A stretch of 64,000 nucleotides of DNA from an uncultured Clostridia bacterium (GTDB taxonomy: Bacteria; Bacillota; Clostridia; Lachnospirales; CAG-274): contig CATLIG010000001.1 of the NCBI GenBank assembly GCA_949948985.1, positions 124,001 through 188,000 of the forward strand. The letters are read 5' to 3'. The stretch's first letter is position 1. Each line of letters begins with the position of its first letter. The position numbers and the translations under genes were made by a program. Under the pieces are notes generated by a model. The model did not search any database. It worked only from the letters and a program-made list of their open reading frames with translations, and was not told the origin of the DNA. Positions 8,021-16,858 of the stretch are shown one piece after another.

Positions 8021-9304
8021 TTACAGTCGTCCGCCTTTTATAAAATCCTCAATGTTTCTATGCTCAAATCCATCAATAAAAGCGCCTTTCGCTGTACAAT
8101 TTATAAGTTTCACATCGGTGTGTTTTGCAGCGAATTTTCTAAACCATTTAAGATATTCATATAAATTCTGCGGAGAATAATAAATATTTCCGTCAATTCC
8201 TGTAACTTTTTTTCTTGTTTTCACAGAAATGTACCCTTCGCCCTCACCAGCGTGCATTTTATCAGAATGATAACATAAATCCTGACCTATAAGAATAATC
8301 TCCGAAAATCCCATAATATAAGCAAGACTGAGAGCAGTTGTAGCCACTGAGCCGCCTGTTTCTACAGTAAATTGTTTTTCTTTCGGCATAACTTTGTCCG
8401 AATACTTTTCAAACAGAATATATTTTTTACCCTTGTACTTTTCCAGACCCACACATGAGGTAGATAAAAAAAACAGAGGAATTTCGGTTTCTTCCATATC
8501 AAGCTGTAAAATAACTTCTTCTTTAGCTTCGGTAACAATTATAAAATCAGGCTTTACACCTATCTTTTTAAGATATTTAAAAGCTCTTCCCACACATATA
8601 ACAGTAGCGTCTTTTAAATATTTAATCTTTTCACCATTCAATTCAAGAGATGGTCCCGCTGAAACAACAACGGCTCTTTTTCCCTTAAAGCGGTCTTTAA
8701 AAACTTTTCCTCCGTTTTCATAATTTTTGGTAAGATTAATTTTCTCATTGTCAGAAAGGAGTGTTCCCAAAATAGAAAACGACCGCCTTTTAAGAATATA
8801 TGTTTCAAATAATTCTTTAATTTCCCCAAATTCTTCCGGCATAACTCTTAAAGACGGTTCGTGGCAAATAAAAGATGTGTTTTTATTAAAATAATCTTTA
8901 ATTCTAAGTACTCCCTCGTTAAACTCTGTAGGCACGTCAAATATAATATTGTCTTTTTTCAGAGTATCCGAAATATCCGTATTCTCAAAAGCCGCTTTCA
9001 AAAGCTCACAATTAAGCTCAATAACATACATACGCTGTTTTGGTGATAGCATATCAGCGAGAGCTTTTATATGAAAACCCATACCCAGTCCGTAAACAAA
9101 TAAATCCTTATCTGGAGTATAATATTCTTTCGCGAAATCAATCGCCTCATTTTCGGAATTGTATTTGCTGTTTATAAAAAAAGAGCATCCTCCAAAAAAA
9201 GCCTTTAAAACCATACCCCCGTCTTTTCCCTGTGATAAAGCAAAACCATTTCCAATTTCAGTATTCTTAATTATTTTGTTTATTTTCTCAGAATCAAACA
9301 TCAA
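8021..9304 (-). CDS. DUF115 / MptE-like, flagellin-glycosylation (Maf) type protein
   Basis: The 427-residue protein belongs to the DUF115 group that includes 6-hydroxymethylpterin pyrophosphokinase MptE of archaea and motility-accessory (Maf) glycosyltransferases of bacteria. The core begins near residue 205 with GKRAVVVSAGPSLELN and continues with VGRAFKYLKKIGVKPDFIIVTE, FFLSTSCVG and GGSVATTALSLAYIMGFSEIILIGQDL. In bacteria these proteins commonly attach nonulosonic acids to flagellin. The neighbour at 9569 (+) resembles an FlgN chaperone. No flagellin or basal-body genes are in this window, so the substrate is open. Confidence 0.75.
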   Translation of the reverse strand: MMFDSEKINKIIKNTEIGNGFALSQGKDGGMVLKAFFGGCSFFINSKYNSENEAIDFAKEYYTPDKDLFVYGLGMGFHIKALADMLSPKQRMYVIELNCELLKAAFENTDISDTLKKDNIIFDVPTEFNEGVLRIKDYFNKNTSFICHEPSLRVMPEEFGEIKELFETYILKRRSFSILGTLLSDNEKINLTKNYENGGKVFKDRFKGKRAVVVSAGPSLELNGEKIKYLKDATVICVGRAFKYLKKIGVKPDFIIVTEAKEEVILQLDMEETEIPLFFLSTSCVGLEKYKGKKYILFEKYSDKVMPKEKQFTVETGGSVATTALSLAYIMGFSEIILIGQDLCYHSDKMHAGEGEGYISVKTRKKVTGIDGNIYYSPQNLYEYLKWFRKFAAKHTDVKLINCTAKGAFIDGFEHRNIEDFIKGGRL

Positions 9305-9323
9305 AAACCTCCGCCCGTTAATT

Positions 9324-9488
9324 TATAGTCAATCAACTTGAAAATGAGAAAAGGGAAGCGAGATAAAAATTATTTTTACAAAGCAGAATAATAAAAGTAT
9401 AGCCTCCGTCCTATGCCGACTGACAATAACGCGTGAAAAATAATTTTTAGCCGCCGAACTTATTCATTTTTCAAGTTGATTGACTATA
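9324..9488. mobile_element. Family A MITE-like element, copy A1 (165 bp)
   Basis: The ends are TATAGTCAATCAACTTGAAA and TTTTTCAAGTTGATTGACTATA. The interior holds imperfect inverted arms (ATAAAAATTATTTTT / AAAAATAATTTTTAGCCGCC). It fills the gap between divergent genes. Confidence 0.85.
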
Positions 9489-9568
9489 TAATTGCCTGAA
9501 CACTATAGCTGTGTTATAATGAATTATATCATAAAGGAAAATCCGATTCAATAAAAGAGGTGAAAATT

Positions 9569-10036
9569 TTGGATAATAACAATATTCACGAAATATCCCT
9601 TAAAATGAAATTTCTTACAAGCGTTCTTGAAAAAAAAGCTGGGCTTTTAAAACAAATATATAATATAACTGAAAATCAGGAACTTTTTGAACGTACACTG
9701 ACAGGTGATGATTATGATATACTTGTAAAAGAAGCTGTAAAAGAAAAACAAAAAATAATAGAGGAAGTAATAGCCGCGGACAATATTTTTATGAAAACCT
9801 TCGGTGAGTTCAAAGGTGCTTTAAATAAAAATCAGGATAAATTCAAAAGCGAAATAAAACAAATGCAAAATAAAATAAGAGAAGTTTCCGACATAGATTT
9901 TAAAATACGGGCGAAAGAACATCGGGCAAAACAAGGGATACAAGTACGTCCGGCTGTTCTTTCCCAAAAAATAAAGACACTCAAAAGCTCAAAAAATTAT
10001 ATTCTTGACAAATACCGTAAAAATACCAATATATAG
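9569..10036 (+). CDS. Putative FlgN-like helical protein
   Basis: A small, lysine-rich, all-helical protein of about 155 residues, with heptad-like stretches (IKQMQNKIREVSDIDFKIRAKE). Size and helix pattern resemble the FlgN flagellar export chaperone, but no decisive motif is visible. A GTG at 9560 is also in frame. I prefer TTG 9569 because AGAGGTG (9556-9562) is the right distance upstream. The stop codon TAG (10034-10036) lies inside a family A left end (TATAGTCAATCAATTT, from 10032), so the repeat supplies the end of the gene. The divergent DUF115/Maf-like neighbour supports a motility link. Confidence 0.6.
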   Translation: MDNNNIHEISLKMKFLTSVLEKKAGLLKQIYNITENQELFERTLTGDDYDILVKEAVKEKQKIIEEVIAADNIFMKTFGEFKGALNKNQDKFKSEIKQMQNKIREVSDIDFKIRAKEHRAKQGIQVRPAVLSQKIKTLKSSKNYILDKYRKNTNI

Positions 10037-10060
10037 TCAATCAATTTAAAATAAATTACA
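10032..10060. repeat. Family A left end only, overlapping a stop codon
   Basis: TATAGTCAATCAATTTAAAA starts two bases before the stop codon of the FlgN-like gene. No matching right end is seen nearby. A family C-like AGACCTGTTTTAA follows at about 10065. Confidence 0.6.
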
Positions 10061-10164
10061 ATAGACCTGTTTTAAAAAAAAGTCTGCCAAACAATTCTGC
10101 TATTTTTCAGTATAATATATTTAAGTTGATAAGAGAATCTATCCCCCGAAATTAACTGTAAAAA

Positions 10165-10260
10165 AACTTAGCAAAGCATACACTTTGCGTTATAAAGTTT
10201 AGAATTAAATCCTTTTCAAAGGGTTTACAGGTGTGGGCAGAGCCCACGGTTTTAAAAAAG
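10165..10260. repeat. Family D repeat, copy D3
   Basis: It contains AGCAAAGCATACACTTTGCG, then AATCCTTTTCAAAGGGTTTACA and GTGTGGGCAGAGCCCACGG, the D right-hand half. Confidence 0.6.
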
Positions 10261-10289
10261 TGTTTTTTATGAAAAATCATAAAAAACTC

Positions 10290-10318
10290 TTGACAATAAA
10301 TGAGAAATATTATATACT
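10290..10318 (+). promoter_or_regulatory. Promoter of rplJ-rplL
   Basis: TTGACA (10290-10295) and TATACT (10313-10318) are separated by a 17-bp spacer, directly upstream of the L10 leader. Confidence 0.75.
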
Positions 10319-10324
10319 TTAAAA

Positions 10325-10445
10325 AGTGCCGCAGACAGCAGGTGTGTTTCACATAAAAGCAGTATGCTTACCTGCCGAGGATAATCGATGTAATATATAC
10401 CTCTTTTGCGGCTGTCCGTCAGAAGAGGTTTTTTTAATACACATA
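10325..10445 (+). ncRNA. Ribosomal protein L10 leader
   Basis: The pattern AAAGTGCCGCAGACAGCAGGTG ... TTACCTGCCGAGG matches the Firmicutes L10 leader, whose kink-turn structure is bound by L10(L12)4 for feedback control. It ends in ACCTCTT...AAGAGGTTTTTTT (about 10400-10438), a terminator-like hairpin suggesting control by premature termination. Confidence 0.85.
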
Positions 10446-10547
10446 GGCGGAAACCTGAAAACAAACCTCCGCCCGGTTAGATTGACGGCTAAAAACGTTT
10501 ATTTTTTAATTATAAACGTTTTAAAAAATGAAACAGGAGGTGTAATA

Positions 10548-11042
10548 ATGGCTAAAGTTGAGGAAAAGCAAGTCATTGTAAATTCTATCAAAGAAAAACT
10601 TGAAAAGGCAGCTTCCGTTGTTTTGGTTGATGCCAGAGGTCTTACTGTTGAGGAAGATACAAGACTTAGAAAAACATTAAGAGAAGCCGGCGTTGACTAT
10701 AAAGTATATAAAAATACTATGATGAACTTCGCCGTTGAGGGAACTCAGTTTGAAGGTCTTAAAGATTACTTCAAAGGTCCAAGCGCTATCGCTATTTGCT
10801 ACGATGACCCTACGGTTGCAGCCGGAATCCTTAATAAATTCAGGAAAGACGCTAAAGCGCTTGAGTTTAAAGCGGGCGTTATTGAGGGTACTTGCTATGA
10901 CGCTAAGGGAATGGAAGCTGTTGCGGATATTCCGTCAAGAGAAGTGCTTCTTTCAAAACTTCTTGGAAGTTTCAAATCTCCTATGGGTTCTTTCGCTCGT
11001 GTTATCAAAGCTTATGCGGAAAAACAAAGCGAAGAGGCTTAA
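10548..11042 (+). CDS. rplJ: Ribosomal protein L10
   Basis: Forms the base of the ribosomal stalk and binds L7/L12 dimers. It has 164 residues, with the N-terminal pattern VILVDARGLTVEEDTRLRKTLREAG recognisable as VVLVDARG. ATG 10548 follows CAGGAGGTG. The frame is open further upstream but that part is the leader RNA, not protein. rplL follows after 65 bp. Unusually, rplK-rplA lie 13 kb away on the opposite strand. Confidence 0.96.
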   Translation: MAKVEEKQVIVNSIKEKLEKAASVVLVDARGLTVEEDTRLRKTLREAGVDYKVYKNTMMNFAVEGTQFEGLKDYFKGPSAIAICYDDPTVAAGILNKFRKDAKALEFKAGVIEGTCYDAKGMEAVADIPSREVLLSKLLGSFKSPMGSFARVIKAYAEKQSEEA

Positions 11043-11107
11043 AAACTTGTTACAGTCTATAAATTTGTTACGGCAAAAAAATAAAATTATTTACGGAGGA
11101 TATAAAA

Positions 11108-11488
11108 ATGGCAAAATTATCTATTGAAGAAATTATTGCGGCAGTTAAAGAACTTTCTGTTTTAGAACTTAACGATTTGGTAAAAGCCGCTGAGGAAGAA
11201 TTTGGCGTATCAGCCGCTGCCGGTATGGTAGTTGCAGCAGGCGCTGCGGCAGGTGCTGCTGACGCTGGTGAGGAAAAAACAGAATTTAATGTTGAGCTTA
11301 CAGAAGTAGGTTCTGAAAAGATTAAAGTTATTAAAGTTGTAAGAGAACTTACAGGACTTGGTCTTAAAGAAGCTAAAGAAATCGTTGACGGCGCGCCTAA
11401 ACTTGTTAAAGAGAGCGTAGCTAAAGACGATGCTGAAAACTGCAAAGCTAAACTTGAAGAAGTAGGAGCTAAAGTTACTTTAAAATAA
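11108..11488 (+). CDS. rplL: Ribosomal protein L7/L12
   Basis: The multicopy stalk protein that recruits translation factors. It is 126 residues: an N-terminal dimerisation domain ([24 protein letters not shown]), an Ala/Gly-rich hinge (about 36-52), and a C-terminal factor-binding domain with [20 protein letters not shown]. The ribosome site GGAGGAT precedes ATG 11108. No rpoB follows, in contrast to the common gene order; a terminator comes next. Confidence 0.97.
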   Translation: MAKLSIEEIIAAVKELSVLELNDLVKAAEEEFGVSAAAGMVVAAGAAAGAADAGEEKTEFNVELTEVGSEKIKVIKVVRELTGLGLKEAKEIVDGAPKLVKESVAKDDAENCKAKLEEVGAKVTLK

Positions 11489-11519
11489 TATAAAGTATAT
11501 TTACCTGTTTAATAAAGAG

Positions 11520-11545
11520 GGAGGCTAAAAAGCCTCCTTTCTTGT
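11520..11545 (+). terminator. Terminator of rplJ-rplL
   Basis: GGAGGCT-AAAA-AGCCTCC (11520-11537) is followed by TTTCTTG. Confidence 0.8.
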
Positions 11546-11592
11546 TGCGATAAATCTGTTAAACTGTAGGACTTCTTTTCGGATTATTCACC

Positions 11593-12468
11593 TCAAATTG
11601 AATTTACATAAACAACCCCGTCTTTATAATCAACTTTAATAATTCCTATCCTTTCAAGCGCTCTTAAAGAAACATAGTTAAAATTATTTTTAAAAACCGC
11701 TTCAACGGTTTCTTTTTTTCCGTCGGCAATTACCTCAATATTTTTGACCTCGTTATCCACAATAACCTCTTTTGTATTCTCGTCATATTCAACAGAGAAA
11801 CCAAGCCGTCTTAAAAAATCTGTCGTAAATAAATTTTTTCCATCAGCAAAATATCCGTCAACAGTTTCTTTTCTTCCGTTTAAAATAACGTTAATACTTT
11901 TTTTCATTTCAGAATCTCCTTTTTCTCCATCACTTTTATACTTTATTCCAAAATACCCACAGACAGCCATAGCGACCGATACAACGCAGTCATCAATAAA
12001 TAAATCACTTTTAAGAAGCTTAGCATCGTCAAAATTGCTTATAAAAGCCATTTCAATTAATACGGCATTCATTCTGGTGCCGTTTAAAACAGCTAAATCT
12101 TTTCTTTCCTTAATACCTCTGTTTTTTGTACCCAAATTATCAATAAGTGATTTCTGTACAAGCTCGGCAAAATAATTTTTTTCAAAACATAGAGTTTCAG
12201 TCCCTGATGCCTGAGAGTTTCCTGCTGAATTTACGTGAAAACTTATAAATAAATCAGCGTTTTTAGAATTAGCTATACGGCATCTTTCCCCAAGATTTAT
12301 ATAATTATCCGAAACCCTTGTAAAAACAATATCAAAACCCTGTTTTTTTAAGACCTCTCCCGCTTTAAGCGCAGTTTTAAGAGTAATATCTTTTTCTTTA
12401 ATTCCGTTTCCAACAGCTCCTGAATCTGTACCACCATGTCCTGCGTCAATACAAATAATTTTACCCAC
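11593..12468 (-). CDS. N-acetylmuramoyl-L-alanine amidase with a copper-amine-oxidase-like tail
   Basis: A zinc amidase (Amidase_3) that cuts the lactyl-amide bond between MurNAc and L-Ala. Zinc and catalytic residues are visible: His11 in DAGHGG, Glu25, His78 in SFHVNS, and catalytic Glu139 in LIEMAFISN. Residues about 188-291 form a separate domain with two repeats of a copper amine oxidase N-terminal type (NGRKETVDGYFADGKNLFTTD and DGKKETVEAVFKNNFN). Such domains are thought to bind the cell wall or partners. No signal peptide is present, as in some mother-cell or holin-exported amidases. With a GerS-like gene in the window, a CwlD-like cortex role is possible but unproven. Confidence 0.88.
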   Translation of the reverse strand: MGKIICIDAGHGGTDSGAVGNGIKEKDITLKTALKAGEVLKKQGFDIVFTRVSDNYINLGERCRIANSKNADLFISFHVNSAGNSQASGTETLCFEKNYFAELVQKSLIDNLGTKNRGIKERKDLAVLNGTRMNAVLIEMAFISNFDDAKLLKSDLFIDDCVVSVAMAVCGYFGIKYKSDGEKGDSEMKKSINVILNGRKETVDGYFADGKNLFTTDFLRRLGFSVEYDENTKEVIVDNEVKNIEVIADGKKETVEAVFKNNFNYVSLRALERIGIIKVDYKDGVVYVNSI

Positions 12469-12535
12469 AAAAATACCCCCTGATTTTAAAAAATAATCGC
12501 AAATCTTTTATTTCCTGATAATAATATCATAATTT

Positions 12536-12590
12536 CAAGTAACAAAAAATCACAAAAAATCACAAAAGGTCATAAAAAGTCACAAAAACC
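12536..12590. repeat. Short imperfect tandem repeat
   Basis: There are about five copies of a 10-11 bp unit close to TCACAAAAAA/TCATAAAAAG, upstream of the amidase gene. Confidence 0.6.
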
Positions 12591-12614
12591 TTTTATATGA
12601 TTTATTTCAAAACC

Positions 12615-12773
12615 GGACCTGTTTGGCAGCCTCAGCAATGATGATTGACAAAAGATTTTTTGTCAGACAAAGAATAATTTTTGCAGTAATACCAGAGCAG
12701 TATTTCAAAAAAATTATACAAAGTATAACGAAAAAAAGTCCGCCAAGCGACATTGCAGATGTTATCGAACAGT
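12615..12773. mobile_element. Family C repeat, copy C1
   Basis: It starts GGACCTGTTTGGCAGCC and ends GCAGATGTTATCGAACAG. The interior has ATTGACAAAAGATTTTTTGTC and TACAAAGTATAACGAAAAA blocks shared with copies at 34.4 and 50.9 kb. Confidence 0.7.
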
Positions 12774-12775
12774 TT

Positions 12776-12878
12776 TATAGCGAAACAATAAAAGAATGAA
12801 CAGTAAATCTTTAATAAAACCCAATATATTAAGCAATTCTTTTATTGTTTCGCACTAAAAATTTTGCGAATTGCTATA
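12776..12878. mobile_element. Family B MITE-like repeat, copy B2
   Basis: TATAGCGAAACAATAAAAGAAT is inverted as ATTCTTTTATTGTTTCGC, followed by AAAATTTTGCGAATTGCTATA. It abuts copy C1. Confidence 0.78.
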
Positions 12879-12923
12879 ATATAAAATTATTGTAGAATTT
12901 CAAAAAAAGTCTGTTAGGTATTC

Positions 12924-14204
12924 TTATAAAGCCTTGTAAATATCATACAGTCCGTTTATAATAAGCCACCCTTCGGGAAAATATCTCATAATATTCCATA
13001 TACCCGTACCAATTAAATCAAATTCTGTAATAAGGTCAACCTTTGCTTTAATGCTTCTTGCGTTTTCAAACCATACCACATGTTCACGGTTCACCGCAAT
13101 GTCTGTATAATAAAAATATGGTGTCTGAGCCTCCTCGTCAAATTGTATTTCAGCCCCGTACTGTCTTGCTAAATCAAGAGCGCCCACAGTTCCCAAAGAC
13201 CTTGCTCTGGACCCTTTCACATAAGGTAAAGTCCAGTCATACCCATAAAAAGGAATACCCATAAAAATTTTATAATTTGGTATTTCCGTTATAGCATATT
13301 CAACAACACGCCTTACATTGTTGATAGGAGCTACCGCCATAGGAGGTCCATATGTATACCCCCATTCATACGTCATAATCAATACAGCATTAGACGCCGC
13401 TCCCAGACCGGCATAATCATGAGCCTCATACAAAAGACCGCTTTGAGTAGCAGAAGTTTTTGGAGCTAAAGCCGTCATAACAAAAAAGCCCTCACTGTTT
13501 AATCTTTGGCTTAGCTTTCTCACAAAATCAATATAATTCTGTCTGTCATCAGGAAATACATACTCAAAATCAATATCAAGGGCTTTATACCCCTTTTCTT
13601 TCATATTCGCCAAAATATTTTCAATCAGAACATTTTGAGCGTCTGGATTATTAAGGATTTGATTAGCAAGTTTGTTGGAAAAAGTTCCGTCAATAGCTAA
13701 AGTAGAAATAAGCATAACAGGAGCGACCCCATAATCCGTGGCAATTCTTATAATTTCTTCGTCGTCAATGTCTACAAGTTCTCCCTCCGGAGTAAAACCA
13801 TAAGTAAAAATCGTGAGAAAACTTAAATAAGGCAGACTTCTGATAAGTACGCTTTTGCTTATAAAAGGATAGGTATAGCCGTTAGTAGAAATTACTCCTC
13901 TTTTTTCATCATTATATTTAATAACAATAGTTTCACCCGGATATATAAGACCATTTTTTACTATAACAGGATTATTCTGCAATAAATTTACAGCGGTAAC
14001 CCCATATTCCGTAGCAATAGAATATAAAGTTTCCCCCTCTCTTACAGTATGTGTAATTTCAGGAATTTGTACGACAATATCTTGCCCGACAACAAGCCTT
14101 TCAGATAAAATATCATTGTTCTGGCTTAACATAATAGGCGATACTCCATACATTTCCGCGATAGAAAATATAGTTTCGCCTTCTTTTACAGTGTGGATTA
14201 TCAT
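12924..14204 (-). CDS. LysM-GH18 protein, spore cortex/germination type (SleL/YaaH-like)
   Basis: The 426-residue protein has two N-terminal LysM domains (about 3-47 and 51-97, each with T-V-x-E-G-E-T), which bind peptidoglycan, and a GH18 domain (about 108-420). The GH18 signature DIDFE gives Asp210, Asp212 and catalytic Glu214. This layout matches the Bacillus SleL/YaaH group, which cleaves spore cortex muramic-delta-lactam glycan or sits in the spore coat. There is no signal peptide, consistent with synthesis in the mother cell. It fits with the GerS-like, amidase and CotS-like genes in suggesting a spore former. Confidence 0.9.
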   Translation of the reverse strand: MIIHTVKEGETIFSIAEMYGVSPIMLSQNNDILSERLVVGQDIVVQIPEITHTVREGETLYSIATEYGVTAVNLLQNNPVIVKNGLIYPGETIVIKYNDEKRGVISTNGYTYPFISKSVLIRSLPYLSFLTIFTYGFTPEGELVDIDDEEIIRIATDYGVAPVMLISTLAIDGTFSNKLANQILNNPDAQNVLIENILANMKEKGYKALDIDFEYVFPDDRQNYIDFVRKLSQRLNSEGFFVMTALAPKTSATQSGLLYEAHDYAGLGAASNAVLIMTYEWGYTYGPPMAVAPINNVRRVVEYAITEIPNYKIFMGIPFYGYDWTLPYVKGSRARSLGTVGALDLARQYGAEIQFDEEAQTPYFYYTDIAVNREHVVWFENARSIKAKVDLITEFDLIGTGIWNIMRYFPEGWLIINGLYDIYKAL

Positions 14205-14274
14205 AAAAAAACCTCTCCGACAATATTAATATTAAATATTATTCAGAGAGGAAAACATTTATGAAAACTGATTT

Positions 14275-14440
14275 TTAAAACCATAGGCTCGCCCATACCC
14301 ACCCGCTTTTTTGTAAAAAAGCAAGGCAAAAAACATTAACATTGAAAATATGAAAAAAGCGGTAAAAATTAAATTTAATCATACTTTTTATTTTAAAAAC
14401 CAGAAAAAACAAAAATCAAATTTGCCGACAATTCAAATTA
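14275..14440. repeat. Family D repeat, copy D4
   Basis: It begins AAAACCATAGGCTCGCCCATACCC and contains AAAAAAGCAAGGCAAAAAAC, ATTGAAAATATGAAAAA and AATCAAATTTGCCGACAATTCAAAT. It is joined at its right side to a family A right end. Confidence 0.65.
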
Positions 14441-14464
14441 TCCATTTTCAAGTTGATTGACTAT
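14441..14464. repeat. Family A right end only
   Basis: CATTTTCAAGTTGATTGACTATA lies seven bases past the stop codon of the serine hydrolase gene. Confidence 0.6.
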
Positions 14465-14467
14465 AAC

Positions 14468-15955
14468 TTAGCGCATATGGGGTAAAAAATCCAATGTCGT
14501 AATTTTTATTAAATAGCACCTGTTAAACTCGTCAAATCCTGTTCCGACATTTTTTTTAGTCAGCATAGTACCGTAGCCTTTATCATTAAAATCAACCTGA
14601 ATGTATACCGCTCCTATTTCCTCGTCAATAATATGACATTTAATAACAATACATCTTTCAGAAAAAAAAGCTCCAGAAACTATGCATCTGTATTTATAAA
14701 AAGGAAATACATTCTCCACTTGCCTGCCAAATCCAAACTTTAAATTAAATTCACCCTTGCTTGATAAAAATGAAATATTTCCCTCATCTTCGTTAGCATT
14801 GACAGTCAAATTTTTTATACCAAAATCATTTTCAGATACAGAAAAATTCCATAAAATATTTTTTTCTGTTCTTTTAAAATTAACAGCTTCAATAGGTTTT
14901 ATAGCCAGTTTGTTTTTCATTTCCAATAACTTTAAAAACGCGTTCTTATTTTCAGGCAAATAACCGTCTGATAACCCCTTATATACAGTATCCCAAAACA
15001 ACTCAAAAATTCTGCCCACACCATTTGGGATTTCCAAAGTATCTGCGGTGGTAATCATAACAAAATTAAAATCAGGTAGAATAACCGCTAGCTGACCGGC
15101 AATTCCATAACATATATATCCATTATGTGAAATTCTCCAAAACTGGTATCCGTATCCCTGTTTTTCCTCCATTGAAACGCCTTTTACAAAAGTTTCAGAG
15201 CGTTTTGAAACAGCCTCATTAACATAATTCATAGGAATTACCTGTTTGTTTCCGAATTTTCCCCAAAATTTTCCTCCGTTTAAAAATACGTGAGCAAAAA
15301 CAGCTATATCCAGAGGACGAGCCATAATCCCCGAACCGCCTAAACTTATCCCTAAAGGGTCTTTAAGACAATAAGCGTCTTTAGAAAAACCAAGCTCATT
15401 TAAAAACTCATCTCTAAGAAAATCCAAAAGACTTTTTCCCGATATTTTTTCAACCAAAGCGCAAAGGGTATGGCTTGCTGACGTATCATAAGAAAAAGCG
15501 GTACCCGGAATCTTTGACGGTTTAAGTAAAAAGAAAGACTTTACATAATCATCATCGTTAATTTGTTTAAAGGCCGTTTTTTCGTGAGGAGATTTCATTT
15601 CAAGCAAATTTCTTACGGTAGCCTTTTTTGTAATATCAGAAATATTATAAGCGGCATATTCAGGAAAATAATTAATAACAGGCTCGTCAGGATTAATTTT
15701 TCCTTTACCTGCTAAAATACCAATTCCTGCGGAAACAAAACTTTTTGTTATAGAAAACATACGATGAAAGGTATTCTCATCAAAAGGTTTGTAGTATCCG
15801 TCAAAAATGAGTTTAAAATTGCGAAAAATCAAAACCGAGTGCATATTAATATCATGCTTGTAAAGAGCGGATAAAAAATCCAAAATACTTTTTGATGAAA
15901 CACCTTCTTTTTCGGGTATACTTATTTCAAAAATATCATTATTAATTTTTTTCAC
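14468..15955 (-). CDS. Serine hydrolase, class C beta-lactamase-like fold
   Basis: A protein of the beta-lactamase/transpeptidase-like clan (COG1680). Ser68-x-x-Lys71 in FSITKSF is the catalytic SxxK motif. A tyrosine motif lies in FSYDTSASH and the third motif is probably in GYICYGIAGQ. The first 340 or so residues are the enzyme core. The last 150 form an extra beta-rich domain seen in many esterase members. With no signal peptide it is probably a cytoplasmic esterase or peptidase; it need not confer drug resistance. It ends 5 bp from the start of the helical protein upstream (15960), so the two are probably co-transcribed. Confidence 0.85.
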   Translation of the reverse strand: MKKINNDIFEISIPEKEGVSSKSILDFLSALYKHDINMHSVLIFRNFKLIFDGYYKPFDENTFHRMFSITKSFVSAGIGILAGKGKINPDEPVINYFPEYAAYNISDITKKATVRNLLEMKSPHEKTAFKQINDDDYVKSFFLLKPSKIPGTAFSYDTSASHTLCALVEKISGKSLLDFLRDEFLNELGFSKDAYCLKDPLGISLGGSGIMARPLDIAVFAHVFLNGGKFWGKFGNKQVIPMNYVNEAVSKRSETFVKGVSMEEKQGYGYQFWRISHNGYICYGIAGQLAVILPDFNFVMITTADTLEIPNGVGRIFELFWDTVYKGLSDGYLPENKNAFLKLLEMKNKLAIKPIEAVNFKRTEKNILWNFSVSENDFGIKNLTVNANEDEGNISFLSSKGEFNLKFGFGRQVENVFPFYKYRCIVSGAFFSERCIVIKCHIIDEEIGAVYIQVDFNDKGYGTMLTKKNVGTGFDEFNRCYLIKITTLDFLPHMR

Positions 15956-15959
15956 GAAA

Positions 15960-16478
15960 TCATTCCTGACCTTCCGTCATCTCTGCCGAAGCTTCACTTT
16001 CTGATACAGAAACGGAGCTTTCATAATCAGAGAAATCATCTTCAACTTTAAGTTGGTTAAGTTGTTCTTTAGTTTCATTGTTTTCTTCCTCAAATAAAGC
16101 CTTATGATTTTTTCGCTTTTTATTTTTGCTCATTTCCGCCGCCATTTTTGCTGAGAGGTACATATCAGGTTCTTTTTCCAAAAGCTTTTTTTCATCAGAC
16201 GGCGGAACCTTATCACCTTTTGATATTCTGTTGGCAATTTCAATGAGCTTAATGAGGTCTTCATAAGGATTTTCCTTTTTAGAATCTTCCAGTTGTTCTA
16301 AAAACATTCTTTTAGCCTCGTCAGATATCATAAAAGAATCACTGTTTTTAAATTTATCTTTTGTTTTTTGCTGATTTTCATCAGAGTTTAACATTTTAGC
16401 GTCTGAATTTTCCACCTGTTTCTCAAAAATATCGTAGGTTTGTTTTTCGTTTACTTCCATATTATTAGCAATCCTCAT
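15960..16478 (-). CDS. Uncharacterised charged protein
   Basis: A 172-residue, strongly charged, probably helical protein I cannot name. The middle (YEDLIKLIEIANRISKGDKV then DEKKLLEKEPDMYLSAK) resembles short hypothetical proteins that recur in clostridial genomes, sometimes near flagellar genes. The C-terminus is rich in Ser and Glu. There is no signal peptide or membrane segment. It lies immediately upstream of the serine hydrolase in the same direction. The start ATG 16478 has AGGAG nearby. Confidence 0.7.
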   Translation of the reverse strand: MRIANNMEVNEKQTYDIFEKQVENSDAKMLNSDENQQKTKDKFKNSDSFMISDEAKRMFLEQLEDSKKENPYEDLIKLIEIANRISKGDKVPPSDEKKLLEKEPDMYLSAKMAAEMSKNKKRKNHKALFEEENNETKEQLNQLKVEDDFSDYESSVSVSESEASAEMTEGQE

Positions 16479-16802
16479 AAAAATACTCCTTTCTCAAATA
16501 ATTTTTTATTTTATAGTCAATCAGACTTCTTTCAAAACTTCACACTTGCACAGATATCGCATCGCCCAAAAAAATATTTAATTCAATGATTTTTATTTTA
16601 CCTTATATAAATTATATCGGCAAAATAATTTACATTTATTAGACCAACTTTTTACAAATCCGTATAAATCATTTTTCGCTCAAAAAACAATACTTTTATA
16701 TCAATTTCGGTAAAAAAGAAAAAATAGATAATTTTTCTTTTTCCGTCCACTTTAAAATTGCTGTAACCATAAAAAACAGAATATCCTAAAACCTAAATCC
16801 AT
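16479..16802. other. Intergenic stretch with repeat ends
   Basis: No gene is seen. A family A left end (TATAGTCAATCAGAC) lies at about 16513. A family E-like block is at about 16680-16770 (AAAAAATAGATAATTTTTC ... AAAATTGCTGTAA). The rest is AT-rich. Confidence 0.45.
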
Positions 16803-16838
16803 AAAAAAACAGCCGAATTAAAATTCAGCCGTTTTTTT
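16803..16838 (-). terminator. Terminator of efp
   Basis: On the minus strand AACGGCTGAATT-TTA-ATTCGGCTGTT forms a stem with two G-U pairs, followed by TTTTTTT. Confidence 0.8.
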
Positions 16839-16858
16839 AAATAAATTTAAATTTTATT

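Noticed and set aside
10326-10547. N-terminal extension of L10
   Set aside because: The stretch matches the L10 leader RNA, and the known protein starts at 10548 behind a strong ribosome site.
14468-15955. True beta-lactamase resistance gene
   Set aside because: It has the SxxK fold but no signal peptide and an esterase-like C-terminal domain; resistance cannot be inferred.
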